Origin: Megalobrama amblycephala
Lineage: Eukaryota > Chordata > Actinopteri > Cypriniformes > Xenocyprididae
Length of the DNA: 64,000 nt
Direction: 5' to 3'
NCBI RefSeq assembly: GCF_018812025.1
Contig: NC_063054.1
Location: 10,654,082 to 10,718,081, forward strand
The notes below the pieces were generated by a model. It saw nothing but the letters and a program-made list of their open reading frames with translations, made no database searches and had not been told where the DNA came from. Below are positions 11,927 through 23,704 of the stretch, in pieces (position 1 is the first letter of the stretch; each line of letters begins with the position of its first letter). Made by a program: the position numbers and the translations under genes.

Positions 11927-13492
11927 ACAACAGTTCTGTCTGGTTCTCGAATCTGATTGGCTGATAGCCATGCGATATTTCAGCGATAACAGCACTCCTC
12001 CTACCTTTTCACCGTTCACTCCGCTTGAAGTGACCGTCATGGCGGCCGACCAAATCAACCGTAATTTTTACAAATACTACTTGTTGTACCACAAACTGTA
12101 GTTTTAATAGTTTTTTTAGGCGAGAATGTTGTTGTTTAGACCTGAAATATGTGACTCATATTTAATAACAGCGCCTATTTTACAACTTGTTTTGACGTTT
12201 TCGGAGATGTGAGCTCCAGGGCGTCAGCGGCCGTTCAGTGCTTCTGTAACCGCCGAGAACAGCTTAATCTCGGCCAGTGCTTCGTGGATTTGCCGCTGGC
12301 TCTTATAGTGGTTAAACATGAGACATTATTCAATTTGAGTACATAGAACAGGCAATCTTTGGTCTTTATTAATCTATTATTTGTTCCAGAGCAAGTCGAA
12401 TTGTGCTATGTTAAATTTGATAATAATAAACAACGTTATGTTACATCATTATATATAGCATATTGGCTTCAACTAGACGGGACATATCAGACGAAGACTC
12501 TTCTCCGCTTTTCAAATACGTAAAACATTAAACTTTATAAACATAGGGTTTTTTGAGTAAAGAAAACGCTTTACAATTTTTTTTTTTCAAACATCAGATC
12601 TTTATTTACCTTGGCATTGCATAGAGGAGATGTCCAAACTGCGTGCGCACTTCATTCACGAGGGGAGGCGGATTAATGTAATGAGGTTTGATTGACAGTT
12701 TGAGGATCCAATGGAGTTGAGAGGTTTTGTCACAAGCTCTTTAAAATCCTTTTCATTTGTTAAATATTTGTAAAACCCACATACAAGCGTAAATGTTTTT
12801 TTTTTGTTTTTGTTTTTTGTAAATAACTAGTGCTTTGTTTGACTGAACTGTACAATTGTGCTTATTTGTTGTTCAATAAATATTATTTTATATAAATATG
12901 TCCATTAGTAAGTAATATGGATTGAGTGAAAGTTACATTAATACGCCATTAGATGACAGCAACACTTTACAGGAGAATGAGTCAGTGATGCACAAGAGAC
13001 TTTTAAATTGAAAGGAACTTTTGCAAAGGAAGTTGTTTTTAGCGCTGTGGTGTTAATACAAAGATCACTTTCCTCAGAAGACATTCAAACGGACTTTTAT
13101 AATGGATATAATATTATGGACATCGACTTGAAGAATGAATGTAATGCAATATATCAGACACAGGTAATAGCCTACTCTCTCTCTCTCTAATACTGTATAA
13201 AATTCAATGTGTTTCAATGAAGCGACTCGACGTTCCTTCGTTACTAGTTCTGAAGTGACGTTTTAGAGTTAGTAACGGAGGCTTGGACCAACTGTCAACT
13301 TGAGATTTTAAACGTTCCTTCGTTACTAGTTCTAAAGTGACGTTTTAGAATTAGTAACGGAGGCTTTGTCCAACTGACAACTTGAGATTTGAATCCGTGG
13401 CGGAAGGAAGTAGTGCTGCACAAAAGAGGGTTTTAAAGACACTCCGTTGTTGTTCTTATTTATTTACACACTCGTGCCGTCGAACTGTTGTA
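11927..13492. mobile_element. DNA element bounded by TATACAACAGTTC
   Basis: TATACAACAGTTC at 11927-11939 is inverted at 13480-13492. The segment next to the left end and the segment just beyond the right end both contain GATAGCCRTGCGATAT-like words, so the true outer boundary may extend to about 13620. About 12940-13045 resembles 390-520 of the foldback element at the left edge (CCATTAGATGRCRGCAA...GAGTCAGT). There is no recognisable coding region; the open frame at 13008-13190 ends near a possible splice donor but has no known domain. Confidence 0.6.
13222..13395. repeat. 82-bp tandem duplication
   Basis: CGTTCCTTCGTTACTAGTTCT-type sequence begins at 13231 and again at 13313, and the two units are nearly identical. 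Each unit is itself partly palindromic: TTACTAGTTCT is followed by AGARTTAGTAACGGAGG. Confidence 0.85.
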
Positions 13493-14034
13493 TAAACGCA
13501 ATATCACACTCGTAGCCGTGCGATATGGCTGTATATCAGCACGCTGTAATTACCTACGGCACTCGGCCTGCGGCCTTGTGCCTACGGACGAATCACAGCG
13601 TTTGTTATTGCACATATATCTATGGGTAAAAAAAGAACATCGACAACATAAACGCTATGACTGTTTTGAATGTATTTTTTGGAGAAATGTTTTGTTTTCT
13701 TTTTTTTCAGACATTTTTAAAAAATATGTATTTTTTATTTATTTACCGGTACGTTGTAAAATTTAAATTGTTAAAGATGATGTTTGTTGTTCAATGTATT
13801 ATATAATGAGTGTATTTTGTATTGTATTTTTGGAGGGTTTTTTTCAGAGATTTTTTTAAAATATATTTTTTAGTTTACCGTATGTTGTGACATTGTTTTT
13901 TAAAGATAATTTTTGTTGTTCAATTTAATATATTTCTTGCAGTTCAAAGCATCAAGTGTCTTGTATTTATCTTGTACTTACATTCATTCTTCGTTTTTAA
14001 TTTTTCTTAGATTGTTTCATTAAATAAATGGTTG

Positions 14035-14850
14035 GGCTTACCTTGCATGAATTGCCCAGTTAGGACCAACATAAGATCCTTACAGAGCCCACTTTAACCC
14101 CATATGGGCATTCACGGTTGAATCATGGTGCAAGCCCACTTTAAACCCCTTTAGGCAGGTGGGGCCCAAATGGGTCTGACACAAATTGCCCGGTTAAGAC
14201 CCACATAAGACCCTTACAGATCCCACTTAAAACCCACCTGGGCATCCATGGCTGGCCCCCATGTGGATCCCGGGTGCAAACCCACTTTAAACCCCTTTGG
14301 GCAGGTGGGACCCAAATGGGTCTGTCATGAATTGCCCAGTTAAGACCCACATAAGACCCTTACAGATCCCACTTAAAACCCACCTGGGCATCCACGGCTG
14401 GCCCCCATGTGGATCCCGGGTGCAAGCCCACTTTAAACCCCTTCAGACTGGTGGGCCCCAAATGGGTTTGGCATGAATTGCCCAGTTAGGACCCACATAA
14501 GACCCTTACAGATCCCACTTAAAACCCATCTGGGCATCCACGGCTGGCCCCCATGTGGATCCCGGTTGCAAACCCACTTTAAACCCCTTTGGGCAGGTGG
14601 GGCCCAAATGGGTTTGGCATAAATTGCCCAGTTAGGACCCACATAAGACTCTTACAGATCCCATTTAAAGCCCATCTGTGTAGCCATGTTGCAAAGCCCA
14701 CTTTGGACCCCTTTGGGCAGGTGGGGCCCAAATGGGTCTGACATGAATTGCCCAATTAAGACCCATGCAGTACCCTTACAGGTCCCACTTTTAGTACATC
14801 TTGGCTTCCACGGCTTGCCCCAATGTGGATCCCGGGTGCAAGCCCATAAT
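14035..14850. repeat. 146-bp minisatellite, about 5-6 units
   Basis: CCCACTTTAAACCCCTT-like text occurs at 14135, 14281, 14427 and 14573 (exact 146-bp steps), then at 14697 after a 22-bp loss, and again about 14843. It is G/C-richer than its surroundings and forms the inner part of the right arm of the 11130-14915 element. Confidence 0.95.
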
Positions 14851-14957
14851 GGGGCCCACATTTGCTGCCCATGAAGCCCTCATCTGGGCCCCACATGTCA
14901 TTGCTGGCTGGGATGAAGGATATATTCACCAAGGTCAGAAATTCCATTAAATAATAC

Positions 14958-15194
14958 TGTGGCAAGCAGGGCGAGGCCAAGAGCCGTGAGAACGGAGCGA
15001 GGTCGGTGACATGAGTGCTAATGAGCCTTGGGTTTCTCATGGAGGAGCTCCGGGAGGATGAAAGGTGGAGCAATGACAGTGAAGGACTAGAGAGGACCAG
15101 GCCTGGATTTTATGTTGTGTTTTTTTATATTTTATAAGTTTGTTAAATGTTTGCTGTTTCCTGCCTCCTTCCCTCAACGTTAAACCTTGTTACA
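14958..15194 (+). repeat. LTR 1 of tandem LTR element
   Basis: It begins TGTGGCAAGCAGGGCGAGG and ends CTTGTTACA. It shares GAACGGAGCGAGG and AGAGAGGACCAGGCCTGGAT with LTR 2 and most of these with LTR 3. The length of 237 bp is short for an LTR. Confidence 0.7.
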
Positions 15195-15195
15195 T

Positions 15196-15213
15196 TGGTG
15201 CTGAAACCCAGGA
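15196..15213 (+). promoter_or_regulatory. Primer-binding site 1 (tRNA-Phe type, 2 mismatches)
   Basis: TGGTGCTGAAACCCAGGA sits one base after LTR 1. It differs at two positions from the site at 15738, both transitions as expected from CpG decay. Confidence 0.7.
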
Positions 15214-15481
15214 GGAAGGAGGGGCAAGCTGCCGGAGAGCCCTTGCTGCTGAGGGGAATCATGGTGCTGAGGTAACCGCACAAAGGAGCGGTGCCCGGCA
15301 GTGGCTGCCAGAGGTGGTGATGCTGGAATAATTGAGCAACAGTTGGGACGGAGAGCTTGCTGCCAGCCATGCTCCTGGGTTGAGGAGGGGTGGCTGCCTT
15401 CCGTAAGGGGATGGAGGAGTTGCCACTGTTTGCGGAGGCCGGAGCCCGCTGCCGTCCGTAATGGGGTGGGGGGGGGGGGGA

Positions 15482-15736
15482 GAAGAGCGTCCGGTAGAGC
15501 CATGGGAACGGAGCGAGGCCAGTGACGCGAGTGTTAGTGAGTGAGTTTCTCACAGAGGAGCGACGACAGTGTAGGACAAGAGAGGACCAGGCCTGGATTT
15601 TGTTGATTTGTGATTTGTGTTCTATTATGTTTTAATATGGCAGTTGTTCGTGAGGGGCTGACACTTTACTTCTGTTTTGGTTGTTTGTTTACTTATGATT
15701 AAAGTTTGTTGAACATTCACATTAAAACTTGTTACA
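15482..15736 (+). repeat. LTR 2 of tandem LTR element
   Basis: It is homologous to LTR 1 from about 15500 and ends AAACTTGTTACA. Its first bases are not clearly TG, so the 5' edge is approximate. A run of G with one T (15463-15482) lies immediately upstream. Confidence 0.6.
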
Positions 15737-15737
15737 T

Positions 15738-15755
15738 TGGTGCCGAAACCCGGGA
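15738..15755 (+). promoter_or_regulatory. Primer-binding site 2, exact tRNA-Phe complement
   Basis: TGGTGCCGAAACCCGGGA is the exact complement of the last 18 nucleotides of eukaryotic tRNA-Phe including CCA. It lies one base downstream of LTR 2, the position where reverse transcription would be primed. Confidence 0.8.
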
Positions 15756-16230
15756 GGAAGGAGGAACACACTGCTGAAGGGAGTCGCGGTGCTGAGGAGG
15801 CTCTGGTGCTGGAGCGATTTAGCAACAGGTGGGACGGAGAGCTCTCTGCCATGCTCCTGGGTCGAGGGGCCGCCGTTTGCTGAGGCTGGAGCCTGCTGCC
15901 GTCTGCCATGATGGGGGAGGTGCAGGGAACGGGGGACTTGCTGCCGGCTGCCCAAATCTGGAGGAGCCATTGCTAACCGGAGGAGCCATCCACCAAAGAG
16001 CATCCAGTACCATCGCATGGCACCGCGAGTGAGGGCCTCTCGACTGATTGAGGACCGAGTCCGGACTAAGAATTTTTTTCTTTACTTTTCTTGTCTCAAT
16101 GTCTCCTCATCCTTTCCTCTCCTTCTCTCTTGCCTCATCTGTCCTTACCTCCAGGTGCTGCCGATGCCGTGACGGGCCGGGAGAAGAAGGTAGTCTCGAG
16201 GGTACCCCCAACCTGCGAGGGGCGATGTGG

Positions 16231-16376
16231 GTATATGGCAAGCAGGGTGGGGCTGAGAGCCGCGGGAACGGAGCGAGGCCGGTGACGCGAGTGCTAATGA
16301 ACAAGTTTCCCACGGAGCAGCTCCGGGAGGATAAAAGGAGGAGTGACGACAGTGAAGGATGAGAGAGGACCATTAT
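16231..16376 (+). repeat. LTR 3 of tandem LTR element, truncated
   Basis: It contains ATGGCAAGCAGGGTGGGG, GGAACGGAGCGAGGCCGGTG and GAGAGAGGACCAT, in the same order as LTR 1. Homology stops after GAGGACCA, so its 3' half is missing. Confidence 0.65.
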
Positions 16377-18057
16377 TTTTTGAAGTTTATTTATTATTAT
16401 TTATAATTGAAGATTATTGGAGAAAATACTTTTTCTCCATCATTTCTCCTTTGTGTGTTTGCCATCTTAATTAGGAGATGACCAGCACACAAAGCTTTGT
16501 GAAGATGCAGCCACTGAGTTGGGACACAGCTTGCATTCAACAACAACAACAGCTTGTTCTGTGCATTACATGCCATTATGCCATGTTTACATCTTTGCAA
16601 AGAATGTTCCAGTTTCGGTTTTCAGTACGATCAAGAGTTATATGTCCTATAGAATGGAGTAGAAAAGGTTTAAGTGAACCCTTACAATCCAAATGAAATT
16701 TCATTTGGCCATTTAATTCTTAACTGCATGACTTTTTTATCCCGACTGTGCTAATAGTACGATTACAATTGGATCAAGGTGGAGTGACATGCTGGATTGA
16801 CAGTAAGAAATATTGTATGTCTATGATACAGTATATACATATGGGAGAGATGCTCTTCAGGTTTTCTACTAGGCCCTATATATGAGGTAATCCGGCATCT
16901 TAATTTCTTAAAGCCTTGATTGTCTTTTTTGCAGCAGCTCTATAAATGGGAACCAGGTCGTTCTGCTCCTTTACTCGCCAGCTTTTGTTTGCTTTTATTT
17001 TATTTTTCCTTCTTGCCACTCCATAAAACATATTTTTCCAAGTCACCATCCGAGCCTGGTATTTTTGTTGCTGTTTTCTTGGAAGAAGAATGATTGTGTT
17101 TCACTTTGGAGGGCATTCACCCTTTCCCAGGGTTTCCCATTTATGGTTAAAGTCACACCATGAGTGTGTATCACCGCTCTCTACTGTAAAACCAAAAATC
17201 TGAGTTTACGCAATGTGAATTTGGCCATTTGTGTGCTCTAGTGTCATTAGTGGTTCTTGTTATGGCTTTTTCAAAACCCCTAAACCTACATACTAAACTT
17301 TGCCTTGTAACTAAATTCTTGTTCTACGGACATGAATGATTTGTCAAATCATGTGGTGTACTATTACTTTTTATTGTTAACAGTTGTGGACAATAAAATG
17401 CCAAAAATAAATAAATAAATTAAATTTCAAAATAAAATGTAAAAAATAAATGTATAATGAAGGAGAGAGATAAGACACATTTTGAGACCAAAAGTAGACC
17501 TACAAATCTACTTTGTTACTAGAATTCAATGTAATTCATGATAATACAACGTTATAAAGTCTTTTAAAGTTTGGACATTTGCGTAACACAAAATACTGCC
17601 AACTTATTTTCAGAGAGCAGCTGCTTTTCAGGAACAAACTGGAACAATGCCTGTCAATAAATCTATGGCAGGGGTTCATCCATGAGGGATGCTGTGGGTT
17701 TAGTGTGTAAAGAGGGTTTCTTGGGAAACATCTGGAGCTAAATTCCATGAAACACTCAAATGAGGTTTTGGCCATTTCAGAGTCAGCGGGGAGCACATCT
17801 CTCAACCTTTTATCTTAGAGAGAGAAAGAGAGGGAGGGAGAGAAAGATACTGATGGGGGAAAATGAAAGGGTGCAGGATGGAAAAAACAAAAGCAGAAGG
17901 AAGGAGGGTGTGATCTGGTAGGGGGCATCTTGCGGTAATGTTGGGCCTAAAACAGACTCAATACAAGTATGTTTTAATGAAGTGTGAAAACAAGTTAACG
18001 TGCAATTTATAATGCAACACTAGAACATGTTGCATTCTTAGCCACATGGGGCGCTAT
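16377..18057. other. Intergenic stretch, no gene seen
   Basis: The sequence has balanced to AT-rich composition. I do not recognise repeats except AT-rich simple tracts near 17395-17450 and purine-rich sequence at 17816-17900. The open frames at 16397-16696 and 17536-17805 lack known domains. This is a candidate block for conserved non-coding sequence. Confidence 0.45.
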
Positions 18058-18375
18058 GTTTTTTTTTTTTTTTTTTTTTTAAAGAAATTAATACTTTCAT
18101 TCAGCAATGATGATTTAAATTGATCAAAAATGACAGACCTGAAAGAATCCTGAAATAAAATGTAGCTTGGTTTCCCCCAAAATATTAAGCAGCACAACTG
18201 TTTTTAATATTCATAATAATAACAAATATTTCTTGAGCAGCAAATGGAGTAATGATGCTGAAAATTTGACAACACAGGAATACATCACATTTGAAAATAT
18301 ATTCTAAAATATATTTTAAATACGTTAAAAATACGTTATTTTAAAATGCAGTAATATTACAAAGACCCTAAAGGG
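18058..18375 (+). mobile_element. Old copy of dispersed 'AAGAAATTAATAC' repeat
   Basis: After a poly-T run (18058-18080) the sequence follows the same order of words as the copies in the tns3 introns at 56545, 57955 and 61555: TTCATTCAGCAATGATG, AATATTAAGCAGCACAACTG, TTTCTTGAGCAGCAAAT, GAGTAATGATGCTGAAAAT. It is diverged and lacks clear ends. Confidence 0.7.
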
Positions 18376-20771
18376 ATATGGTGATGGAAAAATATGAGAT
18401 AGGATTAAAAATATGTTAATGCTGTAGTGTTCTCTCACAAAAGTTTTGAGTTCTTTGTGCAAAGTTTCTCGGGGGAACGCAAAATTTTTTCGAGCGAACG
18501 CAAAGTTTCTCGGAATAACGAAAAAGCATTTAAATATTTTTTTCCACCACCATGTCCCTCTAGGGCCTCCGTAATAATATTTCGCAATATTATTGTATTT
18601 TTAATCAACTAAAGCCTTGATGAGCAGAAGAAACTCTCTCTAATGATTTTCTGAGCTGGAGATCATGACAAATAAGGCAAGAATAAACTCAGGTGGTGGA
18701 GCCATCTACCTTATTAAACCTTTCTATGCAGATACCCACATTCATGCCACATCATTAAAAAGTGTATAAGAATAAGTGTAGGCTATAAGAATGTTAAGAT
18801 ACACCTTGTCTTGATATGTGCATGCAGCCGCCTCTGGAATTGATTCAATCTGATCCACTTCACTTCACACCATATGTATGGAAAAGTGACTTCAAATCTC
18901 ATGCCAGGCTTGGCACATTAAGAACTGCAGGATGTACTGTTCTGCTGTGAACTATAACAATTGAAGGATCCTCATAAAGGATGCTTTCCATGGAAAATTC
19001 AGGAACCAGAAACATGGCTCAAGAGCTGATGGGATCCATCCATCCATCCATCCATCCATCCATCCATCCATCCATCCATCCATCCATCCATCCATCCATC
19101 CATCCATCCATCCATCCATCCATCCCTTTATTTATTTCCATCCATGCATCTATCCATCTCTCTCTATTTATTTATTTAGTAATCATTCAGGTCAGAGGAG
19201 AACTGTCCCCCTGACTGAGCCTGATTTTTTAAGTTGATTTCCACTTCTGTCACAGGATGGAGTTTGTGTTCCATACCACTGTCGCCTTTGGCTTGGTTAG
19301 TTAGGTTGGGATTTAAAGACACTTAATATTCAGTAATATTAATGGACACTATCCGACAACAACAAAACTTGTACTGAATCAAGCTGAATAACAACACTAT
19401 TGTCTTCTGTAGAGCTGCTTTTTAAGTGAATCAAATTTGTTTCATAATTGATTCATTTTGCAACACTGATACTGTAATTGAACTGAACTGAATCAACACT
19501 TAAATGACTTTAGCTGAATAATGACACTATTTACTTCTGAGAAGAATTTGAATTTGTCACATCTGATGACGGTTGTATCAGTGATTCTGTTATTTTCCTG
19601 TTTATTACTGTGAAGCTGCTTTGAAACAATCTGCTTTTTGTATAAAGGTGGCTTGAGTAGTTTGTTAGACAGTAGAAAATTCCACAGATTATCCTCAGCT
19701 ACCAATAATGGTGTAATATAGTTTAATCAGAACACCATTTAACGCATTTTACCATTTAAATCCATTCTGAAGACTCTCAATCTCTCAAAATCCTCACAAA
19801 AATATGAAATATGAAGATTCATGTGCTGTAAAAAAGCACCAAAGATGTATTTTAATTCTAAATGCACTATGCTATTAAATATAGCCCATTTAAAGGCAAC
19901 AGCAATGACCTTGTCACCATTTACCCTATACTCATCTCTTTGTCATGCCAAAATCTTGGAACTGGAGTGTTTCAGCCTCAAATAAAGTTCACAATGCTCA
20001 CTTGTCATTGTGCTGCATGCGTGTATGACAAAATTGGCTTGTACATTTTGATTTTATCAGTATTGGACCAGGATTTGCTAAATTCCTGATAATTACATGT
20101 AACCATCGACCGCTATTCGTGAAATCAAAACAATTTGGCCACAATAAAAGCAGCTAAATGCAAACACACAAATGAATCGCTGTGGAAAGCTGGATCTAAT
20201 GATCGAGTGGAAAAGGACGACTCATCTGGGGGCGATAAAAACTTGATTACTTTTTATTAGATTTTCTTTTTTATTAAAATGCATTCCACTAGGAAAACTT
20301 CTTACACATGATTTATTCGATCATACTGTTCATGAGAATAATTAAGGGTGGAGGAAGATATACAGTGAGATTCATCAAAATGTGGTAATATACGGCTCTA
20401 GAGTACCCTGTATGTTAGTAACACATTCTTCCTAAATCCAGTACATAAGCACCAAAAGCCCTTAGAAAAGATCTTGTTAGATGGTAATTCAGCCATGGTT
20501 ACGAACAACCAGTGTGTTTTCACTAATGATGTTACCCGAGGTCAGGGCATGTATTCACACAGCAAGTGGTGAGGGTTGTACAGTTCAATGGTCTGCATCA
20601 TGTACCCTCACTGACCCTATTTTTCGTTCTCTTTTTCAGCATGCAAATATTTCACACTCCTGGCTAAACCTGAATTTATTAACTCTAAGCAAATACTAAA
20701 CATGATTAATGGACATGCACACAAGCAGACATGCACACACATTTGGGACTCCAAATTTGCAAATCTTAGAA
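18376..20771. other. Intergenic stretch, no gene seen
   Basis: Apart from the TCCA microsatellite at 19034-19126 I see no gene and no clearly recognisable element. The open frames at 18427, 19493, 19862 and 20481 have no domain; that at 18981 is the microsatellite read as protein. Confidence 0.45.
19034..19126. repeat. (TCCA)n microsatellite
   Basis: About 23 near-perfect tetranucleotide units, followed by degenerate TCTA/TTTA units up to about 19180. Confidence 0.95.
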
Positions 20772-21204
20772 TTAAAGTGATAGTTAACCTAAAACTGAAA
20801 CCTATCATTATTTAATCAATGTAATGTCGTTCCAAACCTGCTTGACTTTCTTTCTTCTGTGGAACACAAAAGTTCAGATGTTTTGAAGGATGTTCATGAT
20901 GCTCTTTTTATACACAATCATTTGAACTTTCTGAAAAAAAAAAAAAAAGTTTCATGGTTTCCACAAAAATATTAAGCAGCACAACTCTTTTTTAACATTG
21001 ATAACAATAAGAAATGTTTCTTGAGCAGTAAATCATCATATTAGAATGATTTCTGAAGGATCATGTGACACTGAAGACTGGAGTAATGATGCTAAAATTT
21101 CAGCTTGGACATTTGGACTCCTTTTGTGATCCACAGAATAAAGAAATATATGAGGGTGAATAAATGACAACAGAACTACATTTTTGGGTGAACTATCCCT
21201 TTAA
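20772..21204. mobile_element. Foldback MITE with an inner repeat fragment
   Basis: The ends are TTAAAGTGATAGTT (left) and AACTATCCCTTTAA (right), the family seen at 3061. About 20925-21110 is a fragment of the dispersed repeat seen at 18081 and in the tns3 introns (AATATTAAGCAGCACAACT...GAAGACTGGAGTAATGATGC), so one mobile element lies inside another. Confidence 0.75.
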
Positions 21205-21279
21205 GATTACTCACTCAGAACTGTTAACATTCACAGCATGGTCAAATGACTTTTTCAGGCAACAATAAAAAGAGAAAAG

Positions 21280-21975
21280 CTGTAAACTCTAACGCTCAAA
21301 ATAATTAACTGGTTTGAGTAGGGTAAACTCAAATTAAACAAATTAGTTCAGTCAAACGAACTTTTATGAGTATTTAGAACTTTCTTTTCTTCTGAGTTTA
21401 CGAAACTGACACATTTGAAGTAATTTGAATTGTTTCATTGTTTTGAGCTTTATGAACTTGTTTCGTTTAATTTAGACTAAACTTAAATTTACCTGAAACT
21501 GGGCTATTTTCCAGCATGCTTTGCCATGGCACTCGAAAAGGAGAGTAAATGCTTAATTTAAGTGTTATAAAATGTTTTTTTTTTTTTTTTTTGTGCAAGA
21601 TTAATGTTAATTGGGAGATTTAGTAGTGCTTTTTATTGCTTTGCTATATGCTAATTTAGAAGAGTGTTTTTTCTATATTGCCATACTCTTTCAGCGCTAA
21701 TGGTATCAAAACATTGTGTTACCAATTAGAATTTGCTGAATTAGCTATAGCTAGCTAAATTTACACTACTAAATATATTTGAATTGAGATTACATGATAA
21801 ATTTAAGTTAAATGTATGAATCAACCTACTCAAAATTTTCAAGTTAAGAGCAATTAAAATGTATAAGTGCAAAACTGAAATCTGCCAGAAATCTGTTCAC
21901 TTAAACTTTGAATTTCTTTACTTAAAAAAATTACCTCAAATGTTTTGAGTTTTGTCAACTTATTCAGGTTTACAG
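21280..21975. mobile_element. Element with CTGTAAAC ends
   Basis: CTGTAAAC at 21280 is inverted at 21968-21975. The interior contains CCAGCATGCTTTGCCAT, close to the CCCAGCATGCTTTGCGTC core of the element at 33805-34544, so the two are probably one family. It is non-coding. Confidence 0.55.
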
Positions 21976-23704
21976 TACATGTAGTATCACCACATCAAGG
22001 CTAAATGAACAGTTTCACAGGACTGTGCAGCTTCATAGACGGTAACGTGCTGTACTTCAATGCAAGAGCAACAACCGCTCAAGATCAACCTCCTGTCGAA
22101 ATGGTTACATCCTTGCAAAAAGCCAGTACCTAAGAACTGCATATGAAAGCCATTGAGTTAATAGCATGTGTGTCCGTGTGTCTATTAAAAATGGCAGGGT
22201 GTGTATCTGAGGGCAAGTATCTGCGTACGAGTGGAAGAGACAGCCTGTGGTGTGTGTAGAGTTAAGGAGCGTGGGTGTGCACGTCTGGGTCTGGTTTGGG
22301 CTTTTCTGAAGCGATTTGTAATGATATGCTGCTCTGTCTGTACAACGTGTATTTGTGCCCCAGTGAGACATACAGAACATACTCTCATTAAGTTAAAAGG
22401 ACGGCATCCAACCACAACGACTTTAGGGCAAACACACACACATATGCCAGTCCACTGGCCAGCACAAATTCAAATGGGATTGCCGGCACAGACACACAAA
22501 CACACTTATTGCCAGTGCCATAAAAAGCAGAGAATTTGGACAAATAACATTTCCACCATCATATTAGGGTTACTTGAAAGAGACTGGATAGAACTACAGT
22601 ACTGAAAGAAAATCAGCATGTTGAGTTTCAGAAAGCTACTTTTTTTTATGGGATTTTCATCACTGAGATTCAAATAATTTATATTATGTTCTAGTCCACA
22701 TTTTAAGGATTCAGATTCCACTCTTCTATTAATAAAATTCATATGACAGATTAATTACAATAATGAATATTTATTTAGCTTCCCAAATGCTGTTGGCATT
22801 GACTTTTCTAGGTGTTATTCATACTAATATTGATTATATTGCTAATGTTTATGTGCTTGTAATTGCATGTGCGATTTTCACACGTCATATGGTGTGACAT
22901 AGGTCCTGCAGTCCACGGGTATCAGGAGATCGAATCGACCAATCAGAGGGACTTGAATAAAGCGGATGCAATCTGTCAGTCAGCCCACTGTGGCGAAAGT
23001 AATGATGATGTTCCTCCCCCATAATCGTGACGAGGGGTTAAAGGGGTTAAATAATTGTATGCACAAACACACATGGACACACGCACAGAATGTTTTGCAA
23101 TTTCAGTCTCTTCATGTCTGAGCTGATCTCTTAACTTAAAACATATATTTAAGTATTAAAATAAAGTTATTTGTAGATATCATGATAACAACAGAAAACT
23201 TCATGTAATATTAAAATACTCTTTTGTCTCAAAAATACTATTTTTGTCCCAAAAATCCTTGATGACTCTTCTTGTTCACACTAATGTTTACAAAATTTCC
23301 TATCCAATCAAATGCTCTGTACAGTGAGACTGTCCACTCTCCCTAAATAACAATGCCTACCTCCAATTAGCAATAGCAAATAGAAAATCATGGATTTGCC
23401 TAATGAAAAAGAAGTTAACGTGCATTCATGCTATGTCAGGATTACCACAATTACTGACTTATAACAATCAAAATGGCTAATATTTTAGTTTAATTGGGGC
23501 TCGAGCACTGATGGTGTGAGGACCCTATTGGAATTGCTCCATTTATAATTCCCATATCCTATTGTTTTATTTGTCCCTTTAAGTAAGTTGTTTATTTTTA
23601 TAAGCTTTATTTAGTTTTCTGATAAGACACACAACTGAACAAATGTGAGGTCCAAAAGAGAAACAACATTATGGTAAAATATATGGAACGAGATATGTTG
23701 TAGA
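21976..23704. other. Intergenic stretch, no gene seen
   Basis: It contains CA-rich tracts around 22420-22510. A 134-codon plus-strand frame (22201-22605) is mirrored by antisense frames of similar length and has no known domain, so it is not called. Nothing else was recognised. Confidence 0.45.

Larger units (their letters stand above)
11130..14915. mobile_element. 3.8-kb inverted-repeat element with internal minisatellites
   Basis: The left end (11130-11166) and the reverse complement of the right end (14881-14915) share CATCCCAGCCAGCAATGACA followed by similar GTRGGRCCCAGATG text. Inside each arm is a tandem array: 62-bp units on the left (about 11283-11925) and 146-bp units on the right (about 14035-14850). 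The reverse complement of the right unit resembles the left unit (ATGGGTYTTRAACTGGG words), so both arrays seem to have grown from the same terminal sequence. The core (11927-14030) contains another element. No transposase is visible, and I do not recognise the family. Confidence 0.65.
14958..16376 (+). mobile_element. Tandem short LTR-retroelement units (TRIM-like)
   Basis: Three LTR-like segments (14958-15194, about 15482-15736, about 16231-16376 truncated) alternate with two non-coding internal segments. Each of the first two LTRs ends in TTACA and is followed after one base by a primer-binding site matching tRNA-Phe. A G-rich tract (15463-15482) precedes the second LTR, as a polypurine tract would. 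The two internal segments are homologous (for example GGGACGGAGAGCT and CATGCTCCTGGGT in both). There is no gag or pol frame. Short LTRs, PBS, PPT and absence of genes fit a terminal-repeat retrotransposon in miniature arranged in tandem with shared LTRs. Confidence 0.7.

Noticed and set aside
13008..13190. Frame ending near a GTAATA donor, possible exon
   Set aside because: It lies inside the 11927-13492 element, has no recognisable domain and no partner exon.
14141..14861. Repeated frames beginning MGLNWAI or MGPNWAI
   Set aside because: They are products of the 146-bp minisatellite on the minus strand, with no conservation beyond the DNA repeat.
15143..16032. Pro/Ser-rich frames of 90-136 codons on both strands
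   Set aside because: They lie in the GC-rich interiors and LTRs of the tandem LTR element, overlap on both strands and match no gag or pol domain.
18981..19214. Frame encoding repeated IHPS
   Set aside because: It is the TCCA microsatellite translated.
22201..22605. 134-codon plus-strand frame
   Set aside because: Two comparable antisense frames cover the same DNA, it contains a CA-rich tract read as His/Thr, and no domain or splice site is recognised.
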